Source: Rothia mucilaginosa (GTDB lineage: Bacteria; Actinomycetota; Actinomycetes; Actinomycetales; Micrococcaceae). From it: DNA of 64,000 nucleotides. The notes under the pieces were generated by a model. It did not search any database. It worked only from the letters and a program-made list of their open reading frames with translations, and was not told the DNA's origin. Location: assembly GCF_001548235.1 (NCBI RefSeq), contig NZ_AP014938.1:1302001-1366000 (forward strand), read 5' to 3'. Positions within the stretch are counted from its first letter, which is position 1, and the number at the start of each line of letters is the position of its first letter. Below are positions 17,137 through 26,617 of this stretch, one piece after another. The position numbers and the translations under genes are program-made.

Positions 17137-18326
17137 TTATCCTGATACCCGCCTATAAGCCGGACCAATCACTGGTCCGCCTTGCACGGGCCCTGCACGC
17201 ACAGGACCCGGACGCCGAAATCCTCGTGATTGACGACGGATCCGGTAGCGCCTACGCACCCATCTTTACCGAACTGCGCATCGACGGCGTGACCGTGCAG
17301 ACCCACCCCGCCAACAGGGGCAAGGGTGCGGCACTGCGCACCGGCATCGCCTGGGCGAAAGCAAACCGCCCCGGCGAGGTCATCGTCACCGCCGACGCGG
17401 ACGGCCAGCACCTACCTCGGGACATCTTCCGTGTGGGCGTGCGCACCGAAACCGCCGCGGTGGCAGGTCAGCGGAGCATCATCCTCGGCGTGCGTACCAA
17501 GCCCGACCCGAACGCCGGCGAAGAAGGCACCAGGGTGCCGCTGCGCTCCAAAATTGGCAACAGCGCAACCGTAGGCTTCTTCGCCCTGGCGACCGGAGCC
17601 CGCGTGGCAGACACCCAGACCGGTCTGCGAGGCTTCACCCCGCAGATCCTGGACTGGCTGCTGCAGATTCCCGGCGATAAGTACGAGTACGAGTTCTCCA
17701 TGTTGCTACGCGCAACCCGCGCAGACGTGGAACTGGTGCAGGTACCCATCGTGAAGGTCTACGAGCCCGGCAACCCGACCAGCCACTTTAGGCCCCTGCA
17801 GGACTCGGCACTCATCTACGCACCGCTGCTTGCCTTCCTGGCATCGTCTTTCCTGACCGGCTTCCTCGTGGATGCTATCGCCCTCTTCGTCCTGGTGGGC
17901 ATGGGCGCTCCGCTACTGGTAGCCGTGGTCGGTGCCCGCATCATCTCGGCGCTGACGAACTTCACCGTCAACCGAATGCTCATGCACGACGGAGGCGCAC
18001 GCCCCTCGGCATCCTCCTCGCTGGTACGGTACACCGTGCTGGCGGTGGGTATCCTCGCAGCCAACGCGGCTCTGATGGAAGCATTGACTGGCCTGGGCGC
18101 GTCCCTGCTGGTCGCTAAGATCCTGACCGAACTGATTCTGATCCCGATCAGCTTCGCGGTCCAGCGCCGCTGGGTTTTTCTACCCACCCAGCGTCAGGAA
18201 AATACGCGAGAAAAGACTCAGGCAATCGCCGCCTCTTCCGGCTTGCGCGCGGTGAGCTACGAGTCCGCTCGCATGGAGGCAGCAGGTATCCGTACCGGTG
18301 CGCGCGCCTCCCAGGTACGCCCCTAG
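17133..18326 (+). CDS. GT2 glycosyltransferase fused to a GtrA-like membrane domain
   Basis: The 397-residue protein starts at GTG, which overlaps the TGA of the preceding gene, suggesting coupled translation. Residues 1-220 are a dolichol-phosphate-mannose-synthase-like GT2 domain (IILIPAYKPD, VIDDGSGSAY, HPANRGKGAALRTG, TADADGQH with the DxD-type site). Residues 225-355 are a GtrA/DPMS_2-type block of four helices ending QRRWVF. Such fusions make or flip polyprenyl-phosphate-linked sugars that feed surface glycans. Together with the glycosidase, VTC and beta-helix genes this points to a surface polymer. Donor sugar unknown. Confidence 0.87.
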   Translation: MIILIPAYKPDQSLVRLARALHAQDPDAEILVIDDGSGSAYAPIFTELRIDGVTVQTHPANRGKGAALRTGIAWAKANRPGEVIVTADADGQHLPRDIFRVGVRTETAAVAGQRSIILGVRTKPDPNAGEEGTRVPLRSKIGNSATVGFFALATGARVADTQTGLRGFTPQILDWLLQIPGDKYEYEFSMLLRATRADVELVQVPIVKVYEPGNPTSHFRPLQDSALIYAPLLAFLASSFLTGFLVDAIALFVLVGMGAPLLVAVVGARIISALTNFTVNRMLMHDGGARPSASSSLVRYTVLAVGILAANAALMEALTGLGASLLVAKILTELILIPISFAVQRRWVFLPTQRQENTREKTQAIAASSGLRAVSYESARMEAAGIRTGARASQVRP

Positions 18327-18450
18327 CTCGTCTACCCTAGCGTCCAGCTCGTTAGGGGCGTACCCCAAGATTTCTCCCACCTGTCAGTCGTGAGGGTGGG
18401 TGGGAGAAGCAAGCTGCAGCACCAAAAGCCGCAGCGTTTCTGTTCACGAA

Positions 18451-18485
18451 AAGCCCCCGCTGAGAAAACTCAACGGGGGCTTTTT
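18451..18485 (+). terminator. Bidirectional terminator between GT2-GtrA and S8 protease 1
   Basis: Stem AGCCCCCGCTGAG / CTCAACGGGGGCT with an AAAA loop and five Ts. The convergent protease gene ends at 18546. Confidence 0.95.
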
Positions 18486-18545
18486 GTATGTGGCATCCTT
18501 CAGAAGCCTATTGGCTCACCGGCTTCCGAGCTGGCAACATGCCGA

Positions 18546-20264
18546 TTACTGACCGGGAATCAGACCGTGGGCAGTAATCAGGAACGGCGGGTTGTGGTTA
18601 ACAGCCGGGTTAGTCACGTAACCAACACGAGCCGCACGGGTCGGGTGCTTGGGTGCACGCTTCGGCCAGGGCTTTGCCTGCGGGTTCGGGTCCTTCTTGC
18701 CCTGCACCATAGCCAGTGCACTCGCGGCGTTCACAATGCCGGAACCGCAACCGTTCACATCGCAGGTGAGCGGCTTGGAGCTCTGCTTCAGAATCTGCTT
18801 TGCACGCTCAGCGTTCAGCGAGGGATCCACGGACTTCATTAGAGCAATCACGCCAGCAACCTGGGGTGCTGCCATGGAGGTGCCGTCGTACTCGGTGTAG
18901 CCTGCGCCGGTGGACACGGTGGTACCCAGATCCACGGTGGACATGATGTTGCTGCCGGGAGCGCTCACATCAACAATCTTGCCGTAGTTGGAGAAGTCGC
19001 TACGCTTACCGTTCTGGTCGGTAGCGCCCACCACGATCGAACCGCCGCAGTTAGCCGGAGCGACCTTGGAAGTGTCCTGACCATCGTTACCAGCAGCGAC
19101 AACGAGAATCGCGCCGCGCTTGTTCACTTCAGCAATAGCCTTGGAGTAGGTTGCGGGGCAGGTGCCTTCGCCGCCGAGGGAGAGGTTAATGATCTTGGCG
19201 GGGTTGGAGTTCGCAGGAACGCCTTCAACGGTGCCGCCGGCTGCCCAAACCATTGCATCCGCAATGTCGGAGTCGTAGCCGCCGCACATGCCCAGGGCAC
19301 GCACGGGCAGGATCTTGGTGGAGGGTGCCACGCCGACGATACCGCGCTTATTGTTCATAATCGCCGCGATGGAGCCGGCAACGTGGGTGCCGTGCCAGTT
19401 CGACTCGCTTGCCTCTGCATCAGCACCGCAGACGCCCGCTTCTTCCCAGTTGCCCTGGTCGGTCGGGTCGGAGTCGCGGCCGTTGCCGTCACGAGCAATG
19501 GAGGGCTCGGTGATGAAGTCGTAGCCGGGCAGGACGTTAGCGTCCAGGTCGGGGTGCTTGACGATGCCGGAGTCAATCACAGCAACGGTCACGCCGGCAC
19601 CCTGGGTGGTCTTCCACGCTTCGGGGGTAGCCAGACCCTTGGTGCCGTGCAGGTTCCACTGCTGCGGGTAGAGGGTGTCGTTCGGCGCCACAACCTGGTT
19701 CGACGCCTGGGCAGCCTGGGCTACCTGAGCGACCTTGGAGTTTGCGGCGGTACGGGTGCGTGCGTTGGAGCGGCGCAGCAGGTCGGGCTCAACCGACGCG
19801 ACGGAGGGGTTAGAGCTCAGCGCCGCCATGTACTTCTCTGCCTGCTCCGCGGTGAGCTTGGAGGAGAGAGTCACCACGGTTGCCTTCTGAGCGGTGGTGC
19901 GTACGTAGCTGGTCTTGATTTTGAAGAGGTCATCGACGCTCTTCACCTCGGAGGTGAGACCCTGGTAGAGGGCATCGTTCCAGGTGGCAACCTGGGTGCC
20001 TGCGGGGCTTGCCCAGTTGATGCCACCTGCGTTCAGAGCGCTATCGGTGTAGGTGATAACGAATCGGTTGAAGCCTGCCTTCTGCTGTGCGGAGCTGAGG
20101 GAGGAAATGGTGGTGTGCGCCTTGGCGCGCTCGGCTCCGTTAGCCTTGGCGGGTGCCGCGAAGGATGCGGGGGCGCCCAGGGTCGTGACGAGTGCTGCGG
20201 CGGTGCCCAGGCTCAGCGCGGTGCGTGCGACACCGCGCGCTGAGGGGTGAGTGGTAAAAGACAT
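18546..20264 (-). CDS. Secreted subtilisin-like serine protease (S8), copy 1
   Basis: The 572-residue precursor has a signal peptide (about 1-36, ending near ASFAAPA), a propeptide of the inhibitor I9 type (NRFVITYTDS to VASVEPD, about 50-170) and the S8 domain with Asp in VAVIDSGI, His in HGTHVAG and Ser in GTSMAAPQVAG. Paired cysteines flank the active site (for example CGADAE, MCGGYD, CDVNGCGSG). A short basic tail follows and no wall anchor is present, so it is probably released. The ATG at 20264 has AAAGGA five bases upstream; an extension to 20318 lacks one. It is divergent from copy 2 across a 620-base AT-rich region. Confidence 0.93.
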   Translation of the reverse strand: MSFTTHPSARGVARTALSLGTAAALVTTLGAPASFAAPAKANGAERAKAHTTISSLSSAQQKAGFNRFVITYTDSALNAGGINWASPAGTQVATWNDALYQGLTSEVKSVDDLFKIKTSYVRTTAQKATVVTLSSKLTAEQAEKYMAALSSNPSVASVEPDLLRRSNARTRTAANSKVAQVAQAAQASNQVVAPNDTLYPQQWNLHGTKGLATPEAWKTTQGAGVTVAVIDSGIVKHPDLDANVLPGYDFITEPSIARDGNGRDSDPTDQGNWEEAGVCGADAEASESNWHGTHVAGSIAAIMNNKRGIVGVAPSTKILPVRALGMCGGYDSDIADAMVWAAGGTVEGVPANSNPAKIINLSLGGEGTCPATYSKAIAEVNKRGAILVVAAGNDGQDTSKVAPANCGGSIVVGATDQNGKRSDFSNYGKIVDVSAPGSNIMSTVDLGTTVSTGAGYTEYDGTSMAAPQVAGVIALMKSVDPSLNAERAKQILKQSSKPLTCDVNGCGSGIVNAASALAMVQGKKDPNPQAKPWPKRAPKHPTRAARVGYVTNPAVNHNPPFLITAHGLIPGQ

Positions 20265-20884
20265 CGGGGTCCTTTGCGTATGTGAGTGCCGGAAGCGGCA
20301 AGTGGGTTGGTCATCCACTCACATAAATGCACCTTCGAGAAAATATTTGCATTCTTTTGCATATTTGCTTGTGAGGAGCGAATAGAAAAAGAAAATGCAC
20401 ATCACTGCATTGATGTGTATTTTTCTCTAAACCCCCGTGCGGGAGTTCATCGGAAGTAGTTTATGTGGTGAGATATCGCTATCCTAGCACCTTTTTCTAT
20501 GTGTGGCGGGGCTAAAACTCGATAGTGTGGCGTAAATAATGAGATTTTTCTTTCATGTAAATGCAGATAAAGAAATGCCTAGTCGGAATACTCTCGCGAC
20601 TTAAAGTAGTGATTTAAGTTTTACTCATCTATGCATAAAATGACCTGCATCACAAAGGTTATTTTATTCATAAAGTAACCCCAAAAGGGTGCTAGAGTAT
20701 CTCACGGTGCGTACCCGTGCACGCACATTGTGGAACCACTTCACAGCCCACAATACGCACCAACACCTCACTCTTCCGTATTCACTCGTACCGAGTACAC
20801 ACACCTCACTCTGCGCCCTCAACGCGAGTCGGCAACGCTACGCCGCATCGTGCGCACCCGGTACCACTCACCTCAAGGACGTCC
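20265..20884. other. AT-rich divergent regulatory region between two S8 protease genes
   Basis: No gene is visible in these 620 bases. The region is clearly AT-rich compared with its flanks. It contains a repeated TTGCAT motif (about 20348-20365) and TTTACTCAT (near 20617-20625), a nine-base match to the dps operator-like repeat. It should hold both protease promoters and any shared control site. Confidence 0.5.
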
Positions 20885-22792
20885 ATGCTTCGCATTGCTC
20901 GCCCCTCGCAGGCACGCTCCTCACAGCGTTCCCTGCTGAGCTTCGTCACCGCAACCTGCCTGCTCTCGGCAAGCGTGATCCCCGCCGTGGCGGCACCCAC
21001 CGCGCAGGCTACCCACGCAACCCAGGCTTCTGTGGCGACACAGGCTTCTAACACCACCCAGTCCGCGCCCGTGGCATACAACCGCTTCATCATCACTTAC
21101 ACCGATGAGGCGAAGAACGCCGCCTCCACCGATGCCACCGCAGATCAGATTGACTGGTCCGCGGCCGCCGGCACCCAGCAGGCAACCTGGAACGACGCAC
21201 TCTACGCGGGCATCACCTCCGAGGTGCAGAGCATTGACGAGCTGCTGAACATTAAGACCAGCTACGTCCGCTCCACCGCGCTGGATGCCAGCGTGGTCAC
21301 CACCTCCGCGGAGCTCACCCCCGCGCAGGCGCAGCAGTACATGGACGCCCTGAGCGCGAACTCCAAGGTCGCCTCCGTGTCGCCAGATATGCGCCGCTAC
21401 GCCACCGTGGATAACACCTCGGAGACCGTCAAGATCAACGACCCGAAGATGAACCGAATGTGGTCCCTCACCGGTGAGAAGGGTATCTCCGCCCTGGAGG
21501 CGTGGGGCACCACCCGCGGCAAGGGCGTGACCGTGGCGGTGCTTGACTCCGGCATTACCGCCCACCCGGACCTGGACGCTAACGTGCTGCCCGGCTACGA
21601 CTTTATTGCCGAGTCGGCGTTCTCCAACGATGGTAACGGCCGCGACTCCGACCCGACCGACGCCGGCAACTGGACCGTAGACAACCAGTGCTTCACCGGT
21701 TCGAAGGCGACCGCCTCCGACTGGCACGGCACCCACGTGGCGGGCACTATTGCCGCTATCGCGAACAATAATGAGGGCATTGCCGGTGTAGCACCCGAGG
21801 CGAAGATCGTGCCCGTGCGCGTTCTGGGTGCCTGCGGTGGATTCGACTCGGACATTACCGACGGCATTATTTGGGCTGCCGGTGGTAGCGTGCGCGGTGT
21901 CCCCGCAAACCAGAACCCCGCCCAGGTCATTAACATGTCCATCGGTAGCGAGGGCACCTGCATCACCCCGTACCGCCAGGCGATTGCTCAGGCGAATAAG
22001 CGCGGCTCCATCGTGGTCGTCGCAGCGGGTAACAACAACTTTGATGCCTCGAAGTCCAGCCCCGGCAACTGCGAGGACGTCATCAATGTGGGCGCAACCG
22101 ATAAGAACGGCAAGCGCTCCTACTTCTCCAACTACGGCTCCCGCGTGGACGTGAGCGCGCCCGGTGGCGACCGCCGCTACTGGGGTGGCGGTATTCTCTC
22201 CACCCTGAACGCCGGCAAGACCGCTCCCGGTAAGGCTGACTACGCCGAGTACCAGGGCACTTCCATGGCGGCACCGCATGTTGCCGGTATTGTGGCGCTC
22301 ATGAAGTCGGTCGACCCGAAGCTGACGTACGCTCAGGCGAAGAAGGCCCTGCAGTCCACCTCTCAGGGCGTTGAGTGCGACCAGTCCGCGTGCGGTTCCG
22401 GCATTGTGAATGCGGCCCGCGCGGTTCAGCAGGTCCGCTCCGACCGTGAGGCTGCGGAGGCTGCCGCAGCTGAGGCGGCACGCAAGAAGGCTGAGGAGGA
22501 GGCCGCACGTAAGAAGGCGGCTGAAGAGGCGGCACGCAAGAAGGCTGAAGAGGACGCTAAGCGTCAGCAGACCCCCGCACCGAAGGTAACCCCTGCACCG
22601 AAGGTGACCCCGGCTCCGAAGGCCAGGACCCGCCCGTCCCGCCCGGTGACTCGCCCCTCCTACCCGTCGCGTCCGCGTCACGACCACACCCCGCGTTACC
22701 GCTCCTGGTACGGTGCATCTGCGAACACCTACCCGAGCAGCGGCTACCCGAACAATGGTTACCTGGGCTTCGCGACCGGTACCCACCGCTAG
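20885..22792 (+). CDS. Secreted subtilisin-like serine protease (S8), copy 2
   Basis: The 635-residue precursor has a signal peptide (about 1-38), an I9-type propeptide (NRFIITYTDE to VASVSPD), and the S8 triad in VAVLDSGI, HGTHVAG and GTSMAAPHVAG. C-terminal to the protease is an Ala/Lys/Glu helix with repeated AARKKAEE units (about 520-560), three TPAPKV repeats and a Tyr/Pro/Arg/Ser-rich basic tail. The tail could bind the wall electrostatically, but there is no sortase motif. The ATG at 20885 has AAGGAC four bases upstream; a long N-terminal extension to 20717 lacks support. About the same core as copies 1 and 3. Confidence 0.92.
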   Translation: MLRIARPSQARSSQRSLLSFVTATCLLSASVIPAVAAPTAQATHATQASVATQASNTTQSAPVAYNRFIITYTDEAKNAASTDATADQIDWSAAAGTQQATWNDALYAGITSEVQSIDELLNIKTSYVRSTALDASVVTTSAELTPAQAQQYMDALSANSKVASVSPDMRRYATVDNTSETVKINDPKMNRMWSLTGEKGISALEAWGTTRGKGVTVAVLDSGITAHPDLDANVLPGYDFIAESAFSNDGNGRDSDPTDAGNWTVDNQCFTGSKATASDWHGTHVAGTIAAIANNNEGIAGVAPEAKIVPVRVLGACGGFDSDITDGIIWAAGGSVRGVPANQNPAQVINMSIGSEGTCITPYRQAIAQANKRGSIVVVAAGNNNFDASKSSPGNCEDVINVGATDKNGKRSYFSNYGSRVDVSAPGGDRRYWGGGILSTLNAGKTAPGKADYAEYQGTSMAAPHVAGIVALMKSVDPKLTYAQAKKALQSTSQGVECDQSACGSGIVNAARAVQQVRSDREAAEAAAAEAARKKAEEEAARKKAAEEAARKKAEEDAKRQQTPAPKVTPAPKVTPAPKARTRPSRPVTRPSYPSRPRHDHTPRYRSWYGASANTYPSSGYPNNGYLGFATGTHR

Positions 22793-22828
22793 TCACTGTT
22801 ACTAGCCGAAACTCTTTTTAGACGCGAA

Positions 22829-22860
22829 AAGCCCCCGATGAGTTCTTTCATCGGGGGCTT
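22829..22860 (+). terminator. Bidirectional terminator between S8 copies 2 and 3
   Basis: Stem AAGCCCCCGATGA / TCATCGGGGGCTT. The two genes converge here. Confidence 0.85.
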
Positions 22861-22901
22861 CGCTCTGCCCGTGAACCGGGTCTGGCTACGCTACGGGTAG
22901 C

Positions 22902-24833
22902 TTAGTGCTGCTCGTCTGCCTCGCGGGGCTTCTGCGCGGGGTTGGTGACCAGCGGTTCGTCCTGGGTGACGGGCTCGGCGTCACCGTTCAAGTCGTAGAC
23001 CTGGGCATCTTCGGGGATTTCCATGGCGGGCGCGCCGGGAATTCGGTCGTAGTCGCCGGTGAGGCTCTCGCCGTTGGCTCCTGCCGTGAGAGCTTCTGCT
23101 GTCGCCTCGGCTGCCTCGTCGGTGGCGGCCCTGTCTGCAATCTTGGTGTTGGACGCTCCGGCGCTCAGGCCCTTAGAAATAATCTTGCGCGGTCGCAGGT
23201 AGGTCACCCTACCGTTCGCGTCCAGGTTTCCAGCCTTTTTAGCCAGGTTGAAGCTGTTGATAATACCTCGGCTGCAGAAATACTTATCGCACTTGATGCG
23301 GTTTCCCCCCGCGAGGGTGAACGCCTCCTCGACCTGCTTGGTGGTCATGGAGGTGCCGTTGACCAGCTGCTGCGCCAGCAGAGCGGAGACGTGCGGTGCC
23401 GACATGGAGGTGCCGCTCTCATAGTCGTAGCTGAACTTAGTGTTATCAGGGCGGTCGAGGCTGTTCATGGACAGGGTGAGGATGTTTTCACCCGGTGCGG
23501 AGATGTTAACCCTCGTGCCGTAGTTCGAGAATGATGCTCGCGTGCCAGCCTTGGTGGTTGCACCAACCGTGATGACGCCCATGCAGTTGGCGGGCGCGTA
23601 CTTGGACGCCTCCGTGTTGCCGTTACCTGCCGCGGCGACCACGATTGCGCCCTTGGAGCGTGCAATGTTGATGGCGCGCTGGTACGCGGCGGGGCATTGG
23701 GTTACGGTGCCGATGGACATATTGATAATCTTGGCGGGGGAGGCGTTGTCCGGTACTCCGTCAACGTGTCCGCCAGCAGCCCAGATGATGGCGTCGGCAA
23801 TGTCTGAGGTGCGGCCACCGCATCGGCCCAGTACGCGCACGGGCTGCACGCGGGCGAGGTCGGCAACGCCGACGATGCCCATGCGGTTATTGCCTCGGGC
23901 ACCGATAATGCCAGCAACGCTGGTGCCGTGCCAGGTGGAGGTGTGGGCGTTCGCCTGGTCCTTGCAAAGGTTGTAGGGTGCGTAGTCGCCTTCATCCCTG
24001 GGGTTGGGGTCGCGGCCGTCGCCGTCGCGGGCGCTGAGGGGGTCGCTGACGAAGTCGTAGCCGTTCGCCATTCCGGTGACCAGGTCGGGGTGCGGTACGT
24101 AGCCGGTGTCAAGTACGGCGACCTTCACGTTTGCGCCGCGGCGCAGGCGCGCGTTACCGGTGTTCTGAACGCCGGTGGTGGGGTTGGTGAGGTTCCACTG
24201 CTTGCTGTACTGCGGGTCGTTGAACTGGAAGGTGATGTCGCCCTCTGCGGCGGGGTAGTTGATGTAGTCGGGCTCGACGGAGGCTACATCCGGGTCGGAG
24301 GCGACCTTCTCCATGAACTCCTTTGCCTCGTTTTTGTTGAGGGTTTTGGAGGTCTGGATGACGGCGTCATCGGTGGAGGTGTTGTGCAGGAACTTGGTGT
24401 CGACGTTCAGCGCTTCGCTGACGACGTCGACGGTGTCCATGATGTCGTCAACGATGCCGCGGACTGCGTCCCAGTCACCGTCGCGTAGCATTTTGCGCTG
24501 CTTGGCTTCGTTGGTGTAGGTGACGATGAATCGGTCGAAGTTCTGCTGGGGGAGCGTGCCGGGTGCCGCCGCGGTGGGGGTGTTGGGGCGTGCCGCGCCG
24601 TTGCGCGTGAGGGTGAGGGGGCTGACGGGGCCTTCGATCTGGGGTGCTGCCTGAGCTGCTGCCAGGATGGCTTCGTCGCTGGGTGCCTGCGCGAGGACGG
24701 CGGGCAGGTCGCCTCCGAAGAGGATGGCGCCGGCGGCGAGCAGGCTCATGGCTGCGCGTGCGGGGCGCTTGCGGCGGGTGCGGGGGCGAGGAGGTGTTTC
24801 GGTGCGCTGCGCACCGATGTATGGAAGCCTCAT
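22902..24833 (-). CDS. Secreted subtilisin-like serine protease (S8), copy 3
   Basis: The 643-residue precursor has a basic N-terminus and signal peptide (about 1-50, near AVLAQAPS), an I9-type propeptide (DRFIVTYTNE to VASVEPD), and the S8 domain with Asp in VAVLDTGY, His in WHGTSVAGIIG and Ser in GTSMSAPHVSA. The usual HGTHVAG reads HGTSVAG, so the residue three after the catalytic His differs from copies 1 and 2; the triad itself is intact. An acidic Glu/Asp/Pro-rich tail of about 90 residues follows. The ATG at 24833 has AGGAGA five bases upstream. Confidence 0.92.
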   Translation of the reverse strand: MRLPYIGAQRTETPPRPRTRRKRPARAAMSLLAAGAILFGGDLPAVLAQAPSDEAILAAAQAAPQIEGPVSPLTLTRNGAARPNTPTAAAPGTLPQQNFDRFIVTYTNEAKQRKMLRDGDWDAVRGIVDDIMDTVDVVSEALNVDTKFLHNTSTDDAVIQTSKTLNKNEAKEFMEKVASDPDVASVEPDYINYPAAEGDITFQFNDPQYSKQWNLTNPTTGVQNTGNARLRRGANVKVAVLDTGYVPHPDLVTGMANGYDFVSDPLSARDGDGRDPNPRDEGDYAPYNLCKDQANAHTSTWHGTSVAGIIGARGNNRMGIVGVADLARVQPVRVLGRCGGRTSDIADAIIWAAGGHVDGVPDNASPAKIINMSIGTVTQCPAAYQRAINIARSKGAIVVAAAGNGNTEASKYAPANCMGVITVGATTKAGTRASFSNYGTRVNISAPGENILTLSMNSLDRPDNTKFSYDYESGTSMSAPHVSALLAQQLVNGTSMTTKQVEEAFTLAGGNRIKCDKYFCSRGIINSFNLAKKAGNLDANGRVTYLRPRKIISKGLSAGASNTKIADRAATDEAAEATAEALTAGANGESLTGDYDRIPGAPAMEIPEDAQVYDLNGDAEPVTQDEPLVTNPAQKPREADEQH

Positions 24834-25377
24834 CTGGTTCTCCTGATGTAGGTGGTATGCGAACTGTGTGATGTGTACTGGTGTTTCCGTCTGTAGGTGC
24901 ACGAGGTGCGCATAGGGTTTTTGCGGGGCGGCAAAGGGGCCTGTTTTTGGGCGCGCTGAAGTAATGAATGGGGTGAGGGAATAGTGTTTTGTAGACCCTT
25001 TTTCGTACCGAAAGAACCCTTTTTGGACGGTGTGCAACGTACATTTCTAAGGTATCACTTCAAGGTGAACTTGAGGGATTTTTGAGGTGCTTTTCACGGG
25101 TTAATGTGCAGAAAATCAACCTCTGGAGGCTGAATAGCGCCCAATGATTGAGAGTTTATGTAAGTAAAGCTTGAGGGTTGGAATGTGCGAGGCAGGATAT
25201 GCGGTACCTCTTGCTGACAGGGGAGAGAAATAAATGTTTTAACACTGTGGTGTAAGCACTAGAATGCATTAAAAATGCAGTTGATAGCAAAAAATAAAAA
25301 TAGCCTGAAATGCGCGTGAAAATAAATAAAAAGCTGGCATCAATACGCTGGACAGCACGCACCTCCGGTAGACACAC
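24834..25377. other. AT-rich intergenic region upstream of S8 copy 3
   Basis: No gene is supported here. It should hold the promoter of S8 copy 3. Small inverted repeats are visible, for example TGCATT-AAA-AATGCA near 25265-25279 and an imperfect CACTTCAAGGTG near 25057-25068. Neither has a known role. Confidence 0.4.
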
Positions 25378-25416
25378 AGACCGGGGCGGCCACCGCATCG
25401 GTGACCGCCCCGGTCT
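25378..25416 (-). terminator. Hairpin downstream of purM
   Basis: Perfect 12-bp stem AGACCGGGGCGG / CCGCCCCGGTCT beyond the purM stop. There is no T run, so it is a weak terminator by sequence. Confidence 0.55.
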
Positions 25417-25471
25417 ATAGAATCATCAACACCAGCACGCTGGCGCTCGCTACCTACTGGAGAAAGCGTCC

Positions 25472-26617
25472 TTAGGAAGCGTAGGAGCCCAGCAGGCGAA
25501 CCGCGCCGCCGTCCACGCCCTTAGCGCCCTGAACGTAATCGGGGTTGTTAGCCTCGGGCTCACCGGCGGCAACAACGTCACCCATAATCCAGGAGGGGAT
25601 ACCGCGGTCGTTCAGGCGCTTGGTAGCAGCCTCAGCCACGGAGGGGTCAACGATAGCGATCATGCCCACGCCCAGGTTCAGGGTGCGTTCCAGGTCGGCA
25701 AGGGGCACGTTGCCCAGCGAACCGATCAGGGAGAAGATGGCGGGAATCTGCCAGGTGGAGCGGTCCACGCGACCCTCCAGGCCCTGAGGCAGAACGCGAG
25801 CCAGGTTAGCAGCCAGGCCGCCGCCGGTCACGTGGGAGAAGCCGCGTACACCGCTGCCGGTGGTGCCGTCCTCGCCGTTGACGGGGAATGCCGCCGCCAG
25901 ATCCAGGCAGTCCGCCGCGTACACGCGGGTGGGCTCGAGTAGCTCCTCACCGATGGTGCGACCCAGCTCGTCCACCTGGCGCTCCAGGCCCCAGCCGGCT
26001 ACGTTCAGGACCTTGCGGACCAGGGAGTAGCCGTTGGAGTGAATACCGGAGGACGCCATAGCGATCAGCACGTCACCCTCGCGCACGCGGTCCGGGCCGA
26101 GCAGCTCGTCCGCTTCAACCAGACCGGTTGCGGCACCGGCGACATCGTACTCATCCTCGGCCAGCAGGCCGGGGTGCTCAGCGGTTTCGCCGCCAACCAG
26201 GGCGGTGCCAGCCTGTGCACATGCGCCAGCGATACCGCGCACAATGTCAGCGATACGCTCGGGAACGACCTTGCCGGTGGCAATGTAGTCGGTCATGAAC
26301 AGCGGCTTAGCGCCGCAGACCACGATGTCGTCCACGACCATGCCGACCAGGTCGTAGCCGATGGTGTCGTGAATATCGAGTGCCTGCGCAATAGCGACCT
26401 TGGTGCCCACACCGTCGGTGGAGGTAGCCAGGTAGGGCTTGCGGTACTTGACGAGCTCGGAGACATCGTACAGGCCCGCGAAGCCGCCCACGCCACCAAC
26501 GACGGAGGAGTTGTGGGTCGCCTTGATAGCGCCCTTCATCAGCTCAACGGCGCGATCGCCAGCCTCTACGTCAACACCTGCGCTCGCGTAGGTTACGGTG
26601 GTGGTGTTCTCGCTCAT
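25472..26617 (-). CDS. purM: Phosphoribosylformylglycinamidine cyclo-ligase
   Basis: This 381-residue PurM makes aminoimidazole ribotide from FGAM and ATP, the fifth step of purine synthesis. Visible family marks are TYASAGVDVEAGD at the start, STDGVGTKVAIA, GGETAEHPG and GRGFSH-type residues in VRGFSHVTGGGLAANL. Its ATG overlaps the purF stop by one base (TAATG), with AAGGAAT upstream inside purF, so the two are co-translated. Length is slightly above the family average because of a short C-terminal extension. Confidence 0.95.
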   Translation of the reverse strand: MSENTTTVTYASAGVDVEAGDRAVELMKGAIKATHNSSVVGGVGGFAGLYDVSELVKYRKPYLATSTDGVGTKVAIAQALDIHDTIGYDLVGMVVDDIVVCGAKPLFMTDYIATGKVVPERIADIVRGIAGACAQAGTALVGGETAEHPGLLAEDEYDVAGAATGLVEADELLGPDRVREGDVLIAMASSGIHSNGYSLVRKVLNVAGWGLERQVDELGRTIGEELLEPTRVYAADCLDLAAAFPVNGEDGTTGSGVRGFSHVTGGGLAANLARVLPQGLEGRVDRSTWQIPAIFSLIGSLGNVPLADLERTLNLGVGMIAIVDPSVAEAATKRLNDRGIPSWIMGDVVAAGEPEANNPDYVQGAKGVDGGAVRLLGSYAS

